From positions 139,705 to 203,704 of the forward strand of contig BCHH01000022.1 of NCBI GenBank assembly GCA_001599595.1: 64,000 nt of DNA, read 5' to 3'. The notes below the pieces were generated by a model. The model had not been told where the DNA came from. It saw nothing but the letters and a program-made list of their open reading frames with translations, and did not search any database. Positions 11,230 to 23,535 of this stretch are shown here, one piece after another. A program made the translations under genes and the position numbers. How positions within the stretch are numbered: position 1 is the stretch's first letter; every line of letters begins with the position of its first letter. Source of the DNA: Beverwykella pulmonaria. Lineage: Eukaryota; Ascomycota; Dothideomycetes; Pleosporales; Melanommataceae.

Positions 11230-11620
11230 CGCAAACTATATTAGTACATACACCCAAAGTCCGGAGTGGCAACGAATGGCATGTATACAAATGCGAAACA
11301 CTTTTAGAACTTATTCGATTAACAAAAATCAAAGAAACCCTCCGCTCTCCCGCTCTTGACATACCCCACACATCAGGTTGACCCAGAGAGGCTATCTTCA
11401 TCATGGCTCTTTGTTGAAGCATTAGTCTGGCATGCAAATATTGTGCTCGCTGGGGTATTTGGTGGATGACTAAAATGAAGGTGTAAGTTAAATGCTTAGC
11501 ACAATACAACACAATCTGAACATTGACTGACGTCGCAACAGAGCCTAATCTTCATCTTGAATCTCCTATATCTGGCACTAATTGCTAGCCTTAGGGTGCC
11601 AAGTCAACTCTCCAAAATTC
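11230..11620 (+). pseudogene. Copy B of small membrane-protein family (decayed)
   Basis: Plus-strand DNA here aligns by eye with the minus strand of copy A over its whole length, including the segment TGAACATTGACTGACGTCGC and the following start of exon 2. The hydrophobic stretch (AIFIMALC, SISLACKYC) is still readable, but stop codons interrupt exon 1. The conserved exon-2 motif TDHWPWG has become TNC-stop-P-stop-G. It is therefore a decayed copy, inverted relative to copy A. Confidence 0.6.
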
Positions 11621-11700
11621 TGGCAGACGTACTCGCTGTATGAACTTTTCAACATTGCCATTTAACCTTCGTCGTCGTTTCTGACGTTAACATGATCCAA

Positions 11701-13501
11701 CTAGGAGGACTGCGTAGCTCCCTCAAATAGCCGGATTCGACAAGGATAACCTTGATTAGGAAGAACCGCCAATCCAATTCCGTATACTGGGTACGCATTG
11801 CCAAAGCCCATTTCATCAATATTGGTGTCTGATGTCAAATTTTCTTTCTTGAGCAACCCTGTATTCGGTGGCACCTCTTCATAAGCAGCTTCGATCTCGA
11901 AGCTCCGCAGGACCATGAGTAATGCAATCTTGATAGTCAAAATGGCAAGCGTTTGGCCCACACAGCTTCTTTGTCCTGTTTCGAAAGGCCTCCAAGCGCC
12001 CTTGACAGGGTACAATGGATCACCTGGCTCCGCAAGCCAACGATCTGGGATAAATGAGTTAGGATGATGGAAATATCTCGGATCTCGATGTATAGCAGCA
12101 TGCACAACCCATATATTGCATCCCTCAGTTAGTAATACTCTGCCTTCAGTATCAGTTAGTGTCACATCAGGTTGACCAGAGCGTAGGGTAGAGGCAGGCG
12201 GATAAAGGCGAAGAACCTCTTTGATCACAGCTAGCGTGTATGGAAGACTGTGCAATCGATCTGGGTCCTCTCTGATTATTTTGAGAATGTGTGCCGATAA
12301 GGTATGATGACCGAATATTCGATTGTGCTCCTCTCGAAGGCGATCCAAAGCGGGGCGGTGAGTATATAAAAGGTGGAGACAAAAGGTTATAGTACTACTA
12401 GTCGTATCCTGTCCCGCCATGAGAAATAGCATAATTTGAGAACTAACAAAGACTTCATTTCTCTCGTCACGGTTTCGCAAACTTTCCCGTTCGATTTCAT
12501 CTGAGCTGCATGTTCTTGTAGTGCGAGGGAAATGGCAGACTTGGGATGCAATTTTCCGTTCCCTTTCTGGAGCCCCAGCTCGATGTAACGTTTGTCGATC
12601 TCAGTGCCGATGAAATCGTGTATTTTTCGCTTGTTGTACCACAAGATCAGCGGGCGAAGGGGGTTGAAACGTTTACAAGGATCCGAAGTAACAGCAAATC
12701 CAGCCCATCGGAGTTGTCGCATCATAGTCGATGATAAAACAGAGTCACGTTCTTGATAACGCAAGCGTGAATCACTAATTTGATTGTTATTGGCGTTTTC
12801 AATAGAGCAAGCTACTAGCAGGCAAAGGAACTTACATGCCGATCGACGCAATAATATCTATAGTGAGCTTCGTGACAGGGTCTTGAAGCGTCACAACATC
12901 TGCCCTTTTGGCATGTTCGGTCATGATCCTCTGGAAAATTGACACTTCCTCGGCAATTAAAGGTGCCAAAGTTTGCATGTATGCAACTGAGAACCCACGG
13001 CTGAAAATGCTTCGCCAGTATTTCGCAATGTGTCTGGACATAGTGAACATGTTCTTTCCGCCACATATCGTGTCGACGACACTGGCTACGTAGTCAGGTT
13101 TTTTGAGCTCGGTGAGCTTTTGAACTTGACTAGCAACTTCAACAGAGTTGACTATGATATTGGGTTTATCAAAAGGCATAAAATCGAGATAGAACGCCCC
13201 ATTCGGAAAGTTCTTGGCGATAGCCCCAATAGCAGTGTCGGCTGCGCAACCAGCTGGGAGGGAATTCATGGTATCTCTAATGATTTGGAGATGCCCAAAT
13301 ATTGAACTATGCGATGGCATTGGCTATAACCTCGTTTAGACAGAGACTGCAGTACCGGGGTCGGAGGAGATTTACCATCCCTGCCTTTCTTTGCTGAATT
13401 ATCCATCTCCGGACTTTATAAGTACGTTGAAGCCTTCTAAAGACAAGTGTAAACGCAACGGCGATGATGATAAATATGATTTGGTGCCATAAAGAGGACA
13501 T
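11701..13501 (-). pseudogene. Cytochrome P450 #1, StcS/CYP59-like, frameshifted
   Basis: Exons 13376-13501, 12836-13323 and 12774 onward, with introns of 52 bp (13324-13375) and 61 bp (12775-12835). The N-terminal anchor (IIFIIIAVAFTLVF), the I-helix motif AGQDTTSS, ExxR (KEVLR) and the heme loop FETGQRSCVG are all present. Between about 12500 and 12450 the frame changes by one base. The upstream frame (ending around SLALQEHAAQMK) and the downstream frame (DEIERESLRNRDERNEVF, leading into the I-helix) match consecutive parts of P450 #3, and no GT-AG intron of suitable phase joins them. Unless this is an assembly error, the product is truncated before the heme loop. Otherwise it would be a microsomal monooxygenase of about 540 residues. 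Confidence 0.75.
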
Positions 13502-14031
13502 ATTTCTATATCCGAGTTTTGTGAGAAATGATGTTTATGACATATATGTAATCCCAGCATATAAGAGGTATGTGGAAGCTGACAGCAAATTTACTCTGAT
13601 AAATACATCTCAGGAGGCGAAGAGCCCGAATATAAATATGTGTGCATTCAGCACATACTAGGAAGTGAAACAGCTGCAAGCGTCGTACGAATCTAAGAAG
13701 CGTAGAGCCTGCAGGGTTCAGTGTTGGCCCCACCCAACATATTAGCGCCTATTCTGCCCCATTGGCAAGCATGACAAATCGGTAACTTCGTTGTAAATTT
13801 TAATACATACCAGCATCAACCTCCAGTCCCTTGGTACGTCTCCAATAATCATAGTTGACAGAGAGATCCTTTATTAGATTCACTGTCTTTCACTACAGAC
13901 GATTTTGCAGGAGCATGATATAGATCGAAATATAACAAGACTCAACGCGTAGAAATAGGATGACTCAAAATTGACATAATATATAATCACCTCCCATAAG
14001 GTCAGATCGTGTTACTCATATCCCATTCTAG

Positions 14032-15752
14032 CTACAGCGTTCTCTGTTTAACATTTAAAAGCAAATCCTGGCCAGAAGCGAAAGTGACAACCCCAGAACA
14101 TGGTTTCTCTGTGTACATCTCTGGAAAAGGGCGACTAGGATCGTGCAATTGAAGATTGAATCTGCCGATAACCAGTGCGGCGAAGCTCACAATCTCCTTC
14201 TGGGCAATGAAACGGCCTGGACAATAAGCAAGACCCCCACCAAAGGGTCTAAAACTGGGATGTTTTGCCAGCGCAGGGTTTCGTAAAAATCGTGCAGGAT
14301 TAAACTGGGAAGAGTCCGCCCCAAAAACTTGTTCGTCAAGAAGCATCTGTCGGTATGGGATGAGAAGTCGACTACCTTTCTCCAGACGAGTGCCTCCAAT
14401 CACACAATCACTCATAACATCTCGAGCCGCGGTTGACGACGTGAAGAATCGGAGTGTCTCGTAATACGTGGCTATAAGTAGCGGGCAAGTTTCCAGCTTG
14501 TCTTGTAGTTCAGTCGGAGTTAATGGTGGATCTGCCAGTACATGAGGCATGATTTCATCCTCAATTGCCTTTTTCAATCTGTGATCGTAGACAATTGAGG
14601 CGATCATCCACAGTGCTGCTTTCCAGGCATTGGTGTTGATTCTGCAAGCGGTGAAAGTTAGCATGGAACGATGTGAATTAAGGAGAAATTGTTCTCACTT
14701 ACCCCCAATAAACCATCAAAAGGAATGTACTAATGTCCTGAACTTCCATTCCCGCAGATCGCATCTCGAATTCCAAAGCATGAATCATCCAGCAAGCATC
14801 TTCCCTCTGATTCTTTGGAAGATCAAAATATTGACGGAAGATCCTTGTCGCTATTTCTTTAGGTACTATCATATTCTTGGAAAGCAACGCCGGCATTCTA
14901 TACGGTAATTTCCATCCATTATCATCGAAATGAGAGAATATTTCAAGGAAGGCAGGCTCAATTTGGAATAGTGCATCGCCGTAGAAAGATGTGGTGACGG
15001 TCCTTAGCAGACATTGTTTGGTCCACTCCAAGAGAGAAACAACCTTTTCTGTTTCGCTAGATACCCTAATACTTGAACTGGGAATGCGGGTCCAATTAAC
15101 GTTCTCGTTGATTTTAGTTAGCAGACTTGTCAGGAGCTTCATCATTTCGATTCCAGGGTTGAGTTGCGTCTTCATCGTCGATTCAAGTGTCTTGAACAGC
15201 GATTGGTTGCGATATTCCTGACCGATCTTTGATGTTGAGTATTGCCACGTAGTATGTACACCATTCTTAGAAATACCGAACCTCAACATCATGTCTTGGA
15301 TATAGGTATGGAAGGTAAGCTGTTCAGGGTTTTTGAATACAGCAGTAGTATCCCTCGCCGAAGTTATAACATAAACCTTCTGCCCTCCTAAGATGAGGGT
15401 AAAAGGTTTTCGCGTGTTTCCGAAGAACATCCTAGATTCTGTCAGGGTTTGGATCTTATAAAAGTGGCATACTCACCTAGCTCTGTCCAAAGTTTTATCG
15501 GCATTCAGCCCAAAGTGGAGCGAATGTCCCAACCCTAGAAGTAACAGTGAATAGCGAGAAAATGAGAGGACCAGTCGAGAACTTACAGGGCACCCAATAT
15601 GGATATGTTTGAGGCCTGTCAGGATGGAGCCGCGGTAAGACCTTGAAATTCAAAATTCGCCATAGTATCCAAGCAGAAATAACCATAGGAAGGGCTAAAG
15701 ATATCCTAAAGCCCGCATTTGGGAGCGTTTCATAAAATGTTGAGATCTCCAT
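14032..15752 (-). CDS. Cytochrome P450 #2, CYP7/CYP8-like group
   Basis: Four exons (15587-15752, 15477-15534, 14703-15431, 14032-14641) with introns of 52, 45 and 61 bp encode 520 residues in one continuous frame. An N-terminal membrane anchor (about residues 15-35) precedes a Pro-rich hinge and the LGHSLHFG motif. K-helix ExxR is ETLR; the PERF-like region is FNPARFL. The heme loop is FGGGLAYCPGR, with the Cys thiolate. The I-helix segment reads YWGINTNAW and lacks the usual acid-Thr pair, as in CYP7/CYP8-type P450s. An ER-bound oxidase acting on a lipid or terpenoid-like substrate is inferred from the group only. It lies between P450 #1 and the efflux pump, all on the same strand. Confidence 0.88.
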
Positions 15753-17388
15753 GTGCTTCTTGTTATGATTTCGAGAGATTCAGCAGCACTTCTATAAAGT
15801 GTAATGCATATGAGACAAAGCTATTTGGAAGGGGTTCAAAAGGCCATAAACGAGCATACTCAAGTAAGTTTATATTCCCTTCTGAGTTTCGTATTTAATC
15901 AGTGACTAAGCTTCGTGTATCACTTGCACTCCTATTTGGGTCTATATGCAACGCCGCCGATACACACCCTTCCGCAGCTTCTAGACATTGTTTCAGTGCC
16001 GCAGATGGCCCCAATGCAGGGTTGCTGTGACTGGGTGGCCCAGCAAAGTAGAGTGTTGTCGTAATACACTGTGTATGTGGGGGGCGGGGGAATCTGCCTC
16101 AGGGCGCTATATGCAATCACTGATCTGCGATGAATTTTGACCAACTGAACTACTATGAAACTTGAAAATCAGGCATAAGTAGGCAAACTAATGTTAGTCA
16201 CATGAAAACGCATCGGAGATGATGTGTGTTGAATAAGTTATGGGGAATTGTCACATCATTATTTCGTGATCTCAACACCCTCGTACTTCTGCATCTTGGT
16301 CCATATTGCTATAATACCTCCTATTGTTATGCCGCTCGGTGACTAATTCACAACACATCAACAGTGCTCTTGCCAACCACACCATGGATCTTCAAGGACG
16401 TATGCCAGGAAACTTCACAACGCCGCTCCAAAATTAAAGGGAATAGAGTGATCTTACTTGCATTGATCTGGACAGGTAAAATAGGAATCAAGGAGGAGGG
16501 CCAGTGCAATCAACATGTTTCGGTTAGGATTTATTAGGCGAAAATTGTAGGCGCCAGTGATAGTATATATTGTCATATGTAGCATTGATTGGCTGAGATG
16601 TGCTGATCTTTCACACATGCATTCCCTTTGTCTAGAGAATTTTGGGCCTCGGAGTCCGAGTTTTCATTTGTTTCCCTGTTGAAGGCGTCAGTCTGGTGTC
16701 TTTCTACGTCTCCAGCATCAGTTTCATTTATGGCGAGTGGCACAGTCAGCTTCAGAATGTGCCAAGTGGGCGTGAGGCGTGACAATGGTCATCACGGATA
16801 AATACACGCTTCTCCTACGCCGCATGGCTGCATCTTTGCCTCAGAGGAGGATGCACGAGCGCCGGTATTTCCCAATTCAACTTGCTGACCTGCAGATCCG
16901 TGCCCAAACATGACCTAGAGTTGGGCCTCAGGCTGTGCTTATGTCCCAAGAAATTTGGGGTTCGGCATTCAGATTCGAGGTTACTTTGCCTACGTGCTCG
17001 TTAGGTCACCTGTCTTACTCCTATCCCCCTCCGCGTCCGACTTCGCCTTGGACTTCCTCGTGAAAAGGTAAACTGAAATAAGGTAACTATTTTGAGAATG
17101 CAGCCCTGCGCAGCTTCAGCTAATCATTGTTAACAATATTTCTCCCTCACATGTTTCTCTTCGCGATCACTTCAAGAACACTTAGATAAGTTCAAATTAT
17201 GTATTTTTTAAGGAAAAGACTCTAGAAAATTGAGAGTTAAACTTTTGGGCTAACTGCGCCATGTTGTCGTCTCTTAGTCTTCCCCAGCTCTGACTATTGG
17301 ATAGATTTATAATTACTTCATTCCTCTAGATTGGAAAACAGGCGAGGCATTACGATTGTAAAGCTGTGCCTCGCAACTCGGAGATAAT
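15753..17388. other. Intergenic region, no gene supported
   Basis: About 1.6 kb between P450 #2 and the transporter, AT-rich, with stops in all frames at short intervals. ORFs such as 16573-16785 (-) show no domain. The part next to 15752 presumably holds the P450 #2 promoter. Confidence 0.5.
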
Positions 17389-19461
17389 TCATTGTATGCT
17401 TTGCTGAGGCATTTTTTCAAGAGCAATCTCGTCCCTAGCTTTGGCTGCCTTCTTGACATTCCGATGCTCAATACCTAATGTGAAAAGAAACGCGACACAC
17501 ACTGAAGATAGAGCAAATATAATAGTATCTTCCACAGCGTTAGAATAAGCCTGTTTTATCAATTGCAATGTCTCAGTAGACGATGTCAGGCGTGAGAGGT
17601 CGTATGCTCCTGCAGTTATCACAACAGACGGTTGTAGAGTTGTTTTCTGAGCGACTTGAGACGTCAATTTGTTCAGAAAAAGTGTCTGACCGATCGAAAG
17701 GCCGGTTGCGCTATGCGGATGTAAGTAGTCGAAAATGGAGAGTTCGTTCTGGAAAGCTTACGCTCCAAGTTGGAATGAGAACTGCGCAATAGCTTTGTGT
17801 AAAAGTCAGTCATCTTGATTTAAATATTCAAAAGGCAATCGCTCACCATTTCCTGTTGGCACGTCCTCTTCACTGTAAAGCGGTCAGACTAGACATCACA
17901 ATGAAATACGTGATAGGACTTACTCAAGGACAACCTGGACGGCTGTATATGGAAGATTGACACAGATTCCAGTGCCAATACCAGTAATTACCATATAAGC
18001 GGCCCAAGTGAGTGTTGGTGACTCAACTTTGATAGTAGTCAAGAGACCTGACCCAATTGCGCATATTGCTGATCCTATGATCATATATGGGGCCTTGAAG
18101 TCTATCAGCATTATACTTGAAAGCGTTAAATAAACGTACATAGTACCCCCAGTTTGTGGCAATTGCTCCAGAAAGAATCACGAAAATAATCTGAGGAAGG
18201 GCTAAAGTCATAAATTGCACGCCACTTTTGGTTGCAGACGAGCCTTTGATGGATTGGAAATATATCGGGAGGTAAAAACCGTACTGATAACATAGATTAG
18301 CAGCGGGAATGCTATTGCAAGTGAAAGACTTACTATATAATTCGACATGGCAATAAAAAACAGGAAGCCTGATGCGCACAGAACAGAGCGTTGCTTTAGA
18401 ATCCTCAATGGAATGGTAGCATTTTCGCCCAGTGTCCACTGCACGAGCGAAAAGCATATGAATAGTAGACCAAAGCCGATAAAGAGGCCAATGGTCTTTG
18501 AAGATTTCCATGGATATTGGTGCCCTCCCCATTGTAGTGCAAGGAACAAACAACATATAGACGCCAAAATCAGAAATGCTCCGAAAGGATCCAGTTGCAT
18601 GAATTTTTCCTTTAATGGCAGAGATTCGTGTTTTTTCTTCATAGAGAGAAATATGAGGATGAGAAAGAAGGCTGCACATCCGATTGGTACATTTCTGTGA
18701 TCATTTTTAGCCCAGGCAAAAATAGTAAGTGTAGCCGCAGTTGATAAGCCTACATCCAGAAGCACCATCTCCAACTAACACTTTGTGTCAAAGAACCCCC
18801 TATGACAGGACCAACACAGATGCTAATCCCAAATACACTAATCACGGCGGAAAGATAGAGCGGTCTCTTGGCTAATGGTACCGTATCCGTGATGATGTTA
18901 AGCGCGCCCTGGAATAATCCTGCAGCGCCACAACCGGCCAGCGCACGACCGAAGATAAAGACAGGTGAGGATGGAGCTGTGGCGCAAACAATCGAGCCAC
19001 CTTTCATAGTTTAGTTGTGGAAGGCTGAGTAGGGTTTAGGAACGAATACCTTCAAATAGTGCCACACAAATGAGGTAAACTGGTTTCGCATTGTAGGTCT
19101 TATATAACTTGCCAAATGACGGCTGCAGAGCTGTAGTGGTAAGTAAATACGCACTTCCATACCAGGATATGTCGTCCAGAGAATGGAATTGCGAAGTAAT
19201 GCTTGGTACAGCGATCCCTACGATCATGGTATCCAAAGCAACGAGAAACGTCCCAAGGGCGAGAGAGAATGTGATGATTGTTAAGCTCCATTCATTCCGA
19301 ATTTTTTTCTTGTTCGAGGCTTCCTCTTCCCGAGTTGGCTGCGCAGATGGTGGAGTTGTGTCCTTTCCAGCACTTTGTTCACTGTTACACGTATCCAGGA
19401 GAACATTACGAATCTCAAGTTTCTGATCCTTCGGCATATCGCTCGGAATTGAACGCTCCAT
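17389..19461 (-). CDS. MFS efflux transporter, DHA2 (14-TM) family
   Basis: Eight exons (19050-19461, 18754-19000, 18334-18694, 18140-18283, 17924-18093, 17847-17872, 17762-17792, 17389-17710) with introns of 46-59 bp join into one frame of 570 residues. All junctions fit the phase and rebuild family sequence (for example WRWCFWINVPIG and QLGAATGLSIGQ). The N-terminus is polar (about 60 residues), followed by TM1 with ALDTMIVGIAVPSI, a motif-A-like loop (GKLYKTYNAK) and motif C (VGPVIGGSL). The layout matches ToxA/AflT-type plasma-membrane drug:H+ antiporters that often sit in metabolite clusters. Export of a product of the neighbouring P450s, or self-protection, is inferred. Two exons of only 26 and 31 bp are unusual but in frame. 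Confidence 0.9.
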
Positions 19462-20376
19462 TTTTGATGAACTCTAGTTTGAATGTGACAGCTGTGTAGG
19501 CACAGAATCGGTATGGAGAGGTGTCTGTCAATAAAATTGAATGGGTGAATGTTGTTGTGATTGAGGTAAATGGTGAATGGAATTACAATACTGTCATGTG
19601 GGGAAGGTTTACATGGCACGAGCCATCAAAGAGTGTGAGGCAACAAACTTGGGTATCCTTGCATGCTTCGCCGCAATGTTCTGAATGAGTGAACAGCGCC
19701 ACCTTCCGTAGGCGGAGGAAGCCTGGCACCGGTGATCCCTTTGCGTGTAACCAGCTCCTTGGGTTGCATGCATAATTTTGGTCCTTCCGCTCCCGATCCT
19801 TGCCTTGCAAATTCCATTTCGAGAGAAAGTGGACATGGATTTCGGCATATCAGTCTATATACCCATGTGCATTGTGAATAAGCCCCGATCATCAATCCGT
19901 AGTCAGCTCTTGCAGGTTCGTTGCCTTAGCGGGAGGTGATTCCTAGCACTGTGTATCTAGATCACACGACCACATACGATCAATCTTAGGAGCCATGGTG
20001 TGTACGTGGTAGAGTCTATAGGCCTGTTCAGCGATGACCGATAGGTAGATGCAACGGGCTGCACGCAGCTTTGCGGCTTCTCCAGCTTCTCTGTTTCAAC
20101 GACGCTACTTTTTCTGGTACCGCGCATATTCAAACACTAGTTTTTATCGCGATTGTGCAAAGAAATCACTTTTTTATTCCTAATACCAGAAAATAGATTC
20201 CCGGCTAAGCTGGGTGGATATGAATACATTCTAGTAGTTGCTCAATAGAAAATGTTGTCAATTTGCCCTATGTCAAAATCATTTGTTCCCCGAGAGACAT
20301 ACACCTGTTCTGAAAGCCCATAACATGAGTTAGTCTCTGAGTGCCCTCATATTAAGACCCTCGACTCTTTGATTGT
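19462..20376. other. Intergenic region, no gene supported
   Basis: About 0.9 kb between the transporter start and the end of the rhodopsin-domain gene. Three overlapping minus-strand ORFs at 19583-19895 share DNA but none has a recognisable domain. Promoter of the transporter expected here. Confidence 0.45.
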
Positions 20377-21867
20377 TCAAGTTCCGTCAAAAATGCCATT
20401 TTGAGTCGTCGTACGGTTTGCCTTGAGATGCTCATGGTAGTCCTCTTCGATCGAATTTAATTGGCTGAACGTTGACATCTGCGTTGAATCGACCTTTTGA
20501 GTCCGATTCATTCTTCTAATAAAAGTTCTCAATCCATTCAATGTAGCGCTGGGTATATTTGGCAGCGCATTGGTGGGTTTTGATCCACCTTCAATGTCCT
20601 CACTTCTTCCACTAGATCCATATCGCTTTCGTAGATATCGTCTCAATGATAGAAGTGTTGGGTTCTCGGTCAGATCTTTGAAGAGTACAACAATGATAGG
20701 AAGGCAGCTGCAGATAATGCCCACATTGAGCTCGATAATCCTAGTGCAGTTAGCTTTAAGTTCTGACATTAAGGGACAGTGAAATGACATACGATAGGGT
20801 ATATACAGGGATCGATTTCCATAATGAGTCTGGAATGTCAGCTCGACGATTGATGAAGCGGAGGACTGTCCCGACGATGGAACAGACGCTAGCCCTTGGA
20901 AGTATTAACTAGGAACTCAAAACTTTGGTGATGCTTACAAAAGGCCGGTCAAGAAGATAGTCGCAACGCCAATTTTCCTACGCAAAGGGAGTCGAAGGCG
21001 TAGCACCATATGCATAGGTATAAAGAGAATGTAGAAATCTTGGACGCAACCGACCACCCCTTGAACCGCAGCTATGTTAAGTATGACGGTGCTGGAATGT
21101 TTGCTCAACACTCCCCAGCTTCCCCCAGGTTTTGGTACGAACAAGATTATGAACGCAATCGAGCAGGCGATGTAGAATATGACAACAAATAATATTCCCA
21201 CCCATATCATGACCTTGGCCGGCAAAAGGGGGCGGAAAATTCGGAGATACAGCACTAATAATGTCGTCTTGACAAATATGCATGACAGAGGATAGATGCA
21301 AACCGACGCCATATTGCTCTAATACTAGTTAGTATTTTTTGCACACATTACTTCAAAGGGTGATGTACCTTGACATATCCTGCTGTGAGACGGATTATTG
21401 GAACGTCCCACTCATGGTGTCCCAGTGGATATTCGAGCACTAATTCCGTTATCAAAGCCGCAATATAGACTCGAGGATCGGGATCACGGACTTGAGAGAC
21501 AGAGACCACAATAACCTGCCACAGAGATCTGATAAAACTTGTGTCAGAAATTGGACCTTCAATATGTATAGGCAACAGTTATTCTCACCACGGCTGCAAC
21601 GCAAAGCCCTATTAACGTGTTAACCGCCGATTTCCAGAAATGGGTCGATTACATACAGTCGTCAGCGCCAAAAGATCGTGTGATGCACAATCTGGTGTAT
21701 ATGCGCATCAAAAATGGGACTAACATTATAGCGAGAGAAACATAGATTGCAATCTGAGTTTGGCTTGCTTGAGAGGGAGGATCAACGAAATTTGACGTTA
21801 TTCCTGGCGGAGGAGTCTGCACAGGTATCTGGGCCAGCAAAGCAGGATCCATCACACTCAGATCCAT
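20377..21867 (-). CDS. Fungal rhodopsin-domain 7-TM protein #1
   Basis: Seven exons are proposed: 21657-21867, 21589-21608, 21516-21528, 21369-21469, 20939-21318, 20793-20894 and 20377-20740. They encode 396 residues in one frame. After an extracellular N-terminus come TM1 (IAIYVSLAIMLVPFLM), the conserved ADDWL motif, a GHHEW motif before TM3, YVKSNMASVCIYPLSCIFVKTTLLVLYLRIF, and E-L-N-V-G-I-I-C-S-C-L-P in the last TM, then a polar cytoplasmic tail. These are hallmarks of the fungal rhodopsin-like/PTH11-related integral membrane family. The 20- and 13-bp exons and the GTTATT donor at 21515 are the weak part of the model. Role in metabolite clusters is unknown; sensing or transport is speculative. 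Confidence 0.8.
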
Positions 21868-22480
21868 TTCGCAGAGACTTCGCTAGAATTCGCTTTCTAA
21901 AAAATTGAGATGAGTTTAGGAACGCTGTAGCTCAGACGAATATAAAGCTCGAAAGTGGTGGGATCCAATTATAAGGCTGTGAGGAAAGTGAGAAAGTACC
22001 AGTTGTGGCAAGCGCCTGCTACGCCTCATCCGGAATGATACATCCGGAGTATATTACTCGAGGCTGTCAGACTTACTTTAATCTGAAAAGTGTGCGACAC
22101 CATTTAGAAACTCGGTGCTGTAAGCTGCATCTTCAGCTTCGCCGCATGCAACTCCTACCCTGTAGCCTCGTAGTCTCTAAATCGAATCATCAGTTCATGA
22201 TACGTGGCAGTTGGCCCAATGTCTCGGAGCACGAAAGGAAACGGTGCAGATCTTGTCTTCTCATCATGGCGTTATCCAATGAGGTGATTCCGCGAAGGGC
22301 AGTTCATTTCTTGAATATAGCATGTGAACAAAAGCATTCTTAGTAGCATCTATGCTATAGTATATATGCACAATGATAGCCTCTATTCTAGAGATTAGTA
22401 CACGAAAACACAACACTTACGCCGTCATTCAATCTCTCCTACTAGATTCTCCCTGGCAATTCTCAACTCTCGACTTCGTC
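21868..22480. other. Intergenic region, no gene supported
   Basis: About 0.6 kb upstream of the rhodopsin-domain gene. One ORF at 22005-22343 (+) has no domain, hydrophobic segment or splice context that would support it. Confidence 0.4.
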
Positions 22481-22734
22481 ATGGAGCCTGCGGTCGCAAC
22501 TTCAATGAATACCTTTAGTGCTTTCGCTGTGCAGGCTCTTCTCTTCTCTGTAGCTAGTATCTTGCTAGCATTTCTTGCAGTGGAGCTTTGTAAGTGGATC
22601 AAGATCGAAATTCAGGCTTTCAAGGTCGCTATAATGGTGGCTTACAATTCAATCCCAAGTATGCTATCCACCCGCACGATGACTTCTGGAGGCTGCTACT
22701 GATAGCCCATTGAATAGGATCAGGTTACCATTGA
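22481..22734 (+). CDS. Possible small single-span membrane protein
   Basis: ATG at 22481 opens MEPAVATSMNTFSAF, followed by a strongly hydrophobic stretch (about residues 15-33) and a Lys-rich amphipathic segment. A plausible intron (GTATGC at 22659 to GAATAG at 22717, with a CTACTGAT branch) would end the protein at 22734 with 64 residues; unspliced it has 73. It lies between the rhodopsin-domain gene and P450 #3. I recognise no family. It could be a genuine small cluster protein, the remnant of a larger membrane protein, or chance. Confidence 0.3.
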
Positions 22735-23535
22735 TTACAGAGCAAGCGCAATCTGAGCTCACGGGGAATGGAGCATTGAGGTCAGGTTCAGTCTTTTTTT
22801 TGAGGCGGCCAACAATTGGTACCGAGGTTGGAGCGCAAGGCCGTGTTGGTCTTTTCAGTTACTCACAATTGATTTGTGTCGCATTTTCCACCTAAACGAT
22901 TCAGTGTCAAATGTTCTGTTGTGCACTACCAAGACTTGGACATGCATATTTATCCATCATGGTGTTACAGGACTAGGTATATGTTTGTTGGGGGGCGATA
23001 CCATATGCGGTTGTGCAACAAGATAGACAGACGACTGACTTACTAGCAAAACCATGGGGGCACCATAAGCACTGTGCCCTAATTTACCTACCCTAGCAAA
23101 GCTGAGACGCCAACCTCCTCAAGGGAGGGTGGTATCTGGTTAGAGTGGGGTGCGCACACGAAATAACAAGCCCGCCCTCCAGGGATGAAATGGTGAGCGC
23201 GTCGGACCGCGCCAGCGCCCTCGCAGACGCTGTCATGGGCGTTTCTCGGGTGGCGCCGTACATCGGTACATGTGTTTGCATTGCATTGCATTGTTTTATT
23301 GGCAGTCGTGCCGCATCCTCACATGAATCCGTCCGTTGCCTTCTTTCACCGGTGCAGCGTTAATATATCCGGGGCTGGTCTCGGCAATCTAATCATGCCA
23401 ATCAACCTTTGCACCACGCCGCATGCTTGCAGTGACAGCAGCAACGCCCACGCCTGGTTCCAACACTAAGTCACCTCCCTCAGTTCTCATCTTCGAGGGG
23501 AAGTCGCAAACACTTTGCCTCTTCACTACCACAAC
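22735..23535. other. Intergenic region upstream of P450 #3
   Basis: About 0.8 kb. ORFs at 22710-22895 (+) and 23088-23291 (-) are unsupported. The region 23100-23290 is locally GC-richer than its surroundings. Expected to hold the P450 #3 promoter. Confidence 0.4.

Noticed and set aside
11216..11512. 98-codon minus-strand ORF as a real gene
   Set aside because: The DNA here is the inverted decayed copy B of the small family, whose ancestral coding strand is plus.
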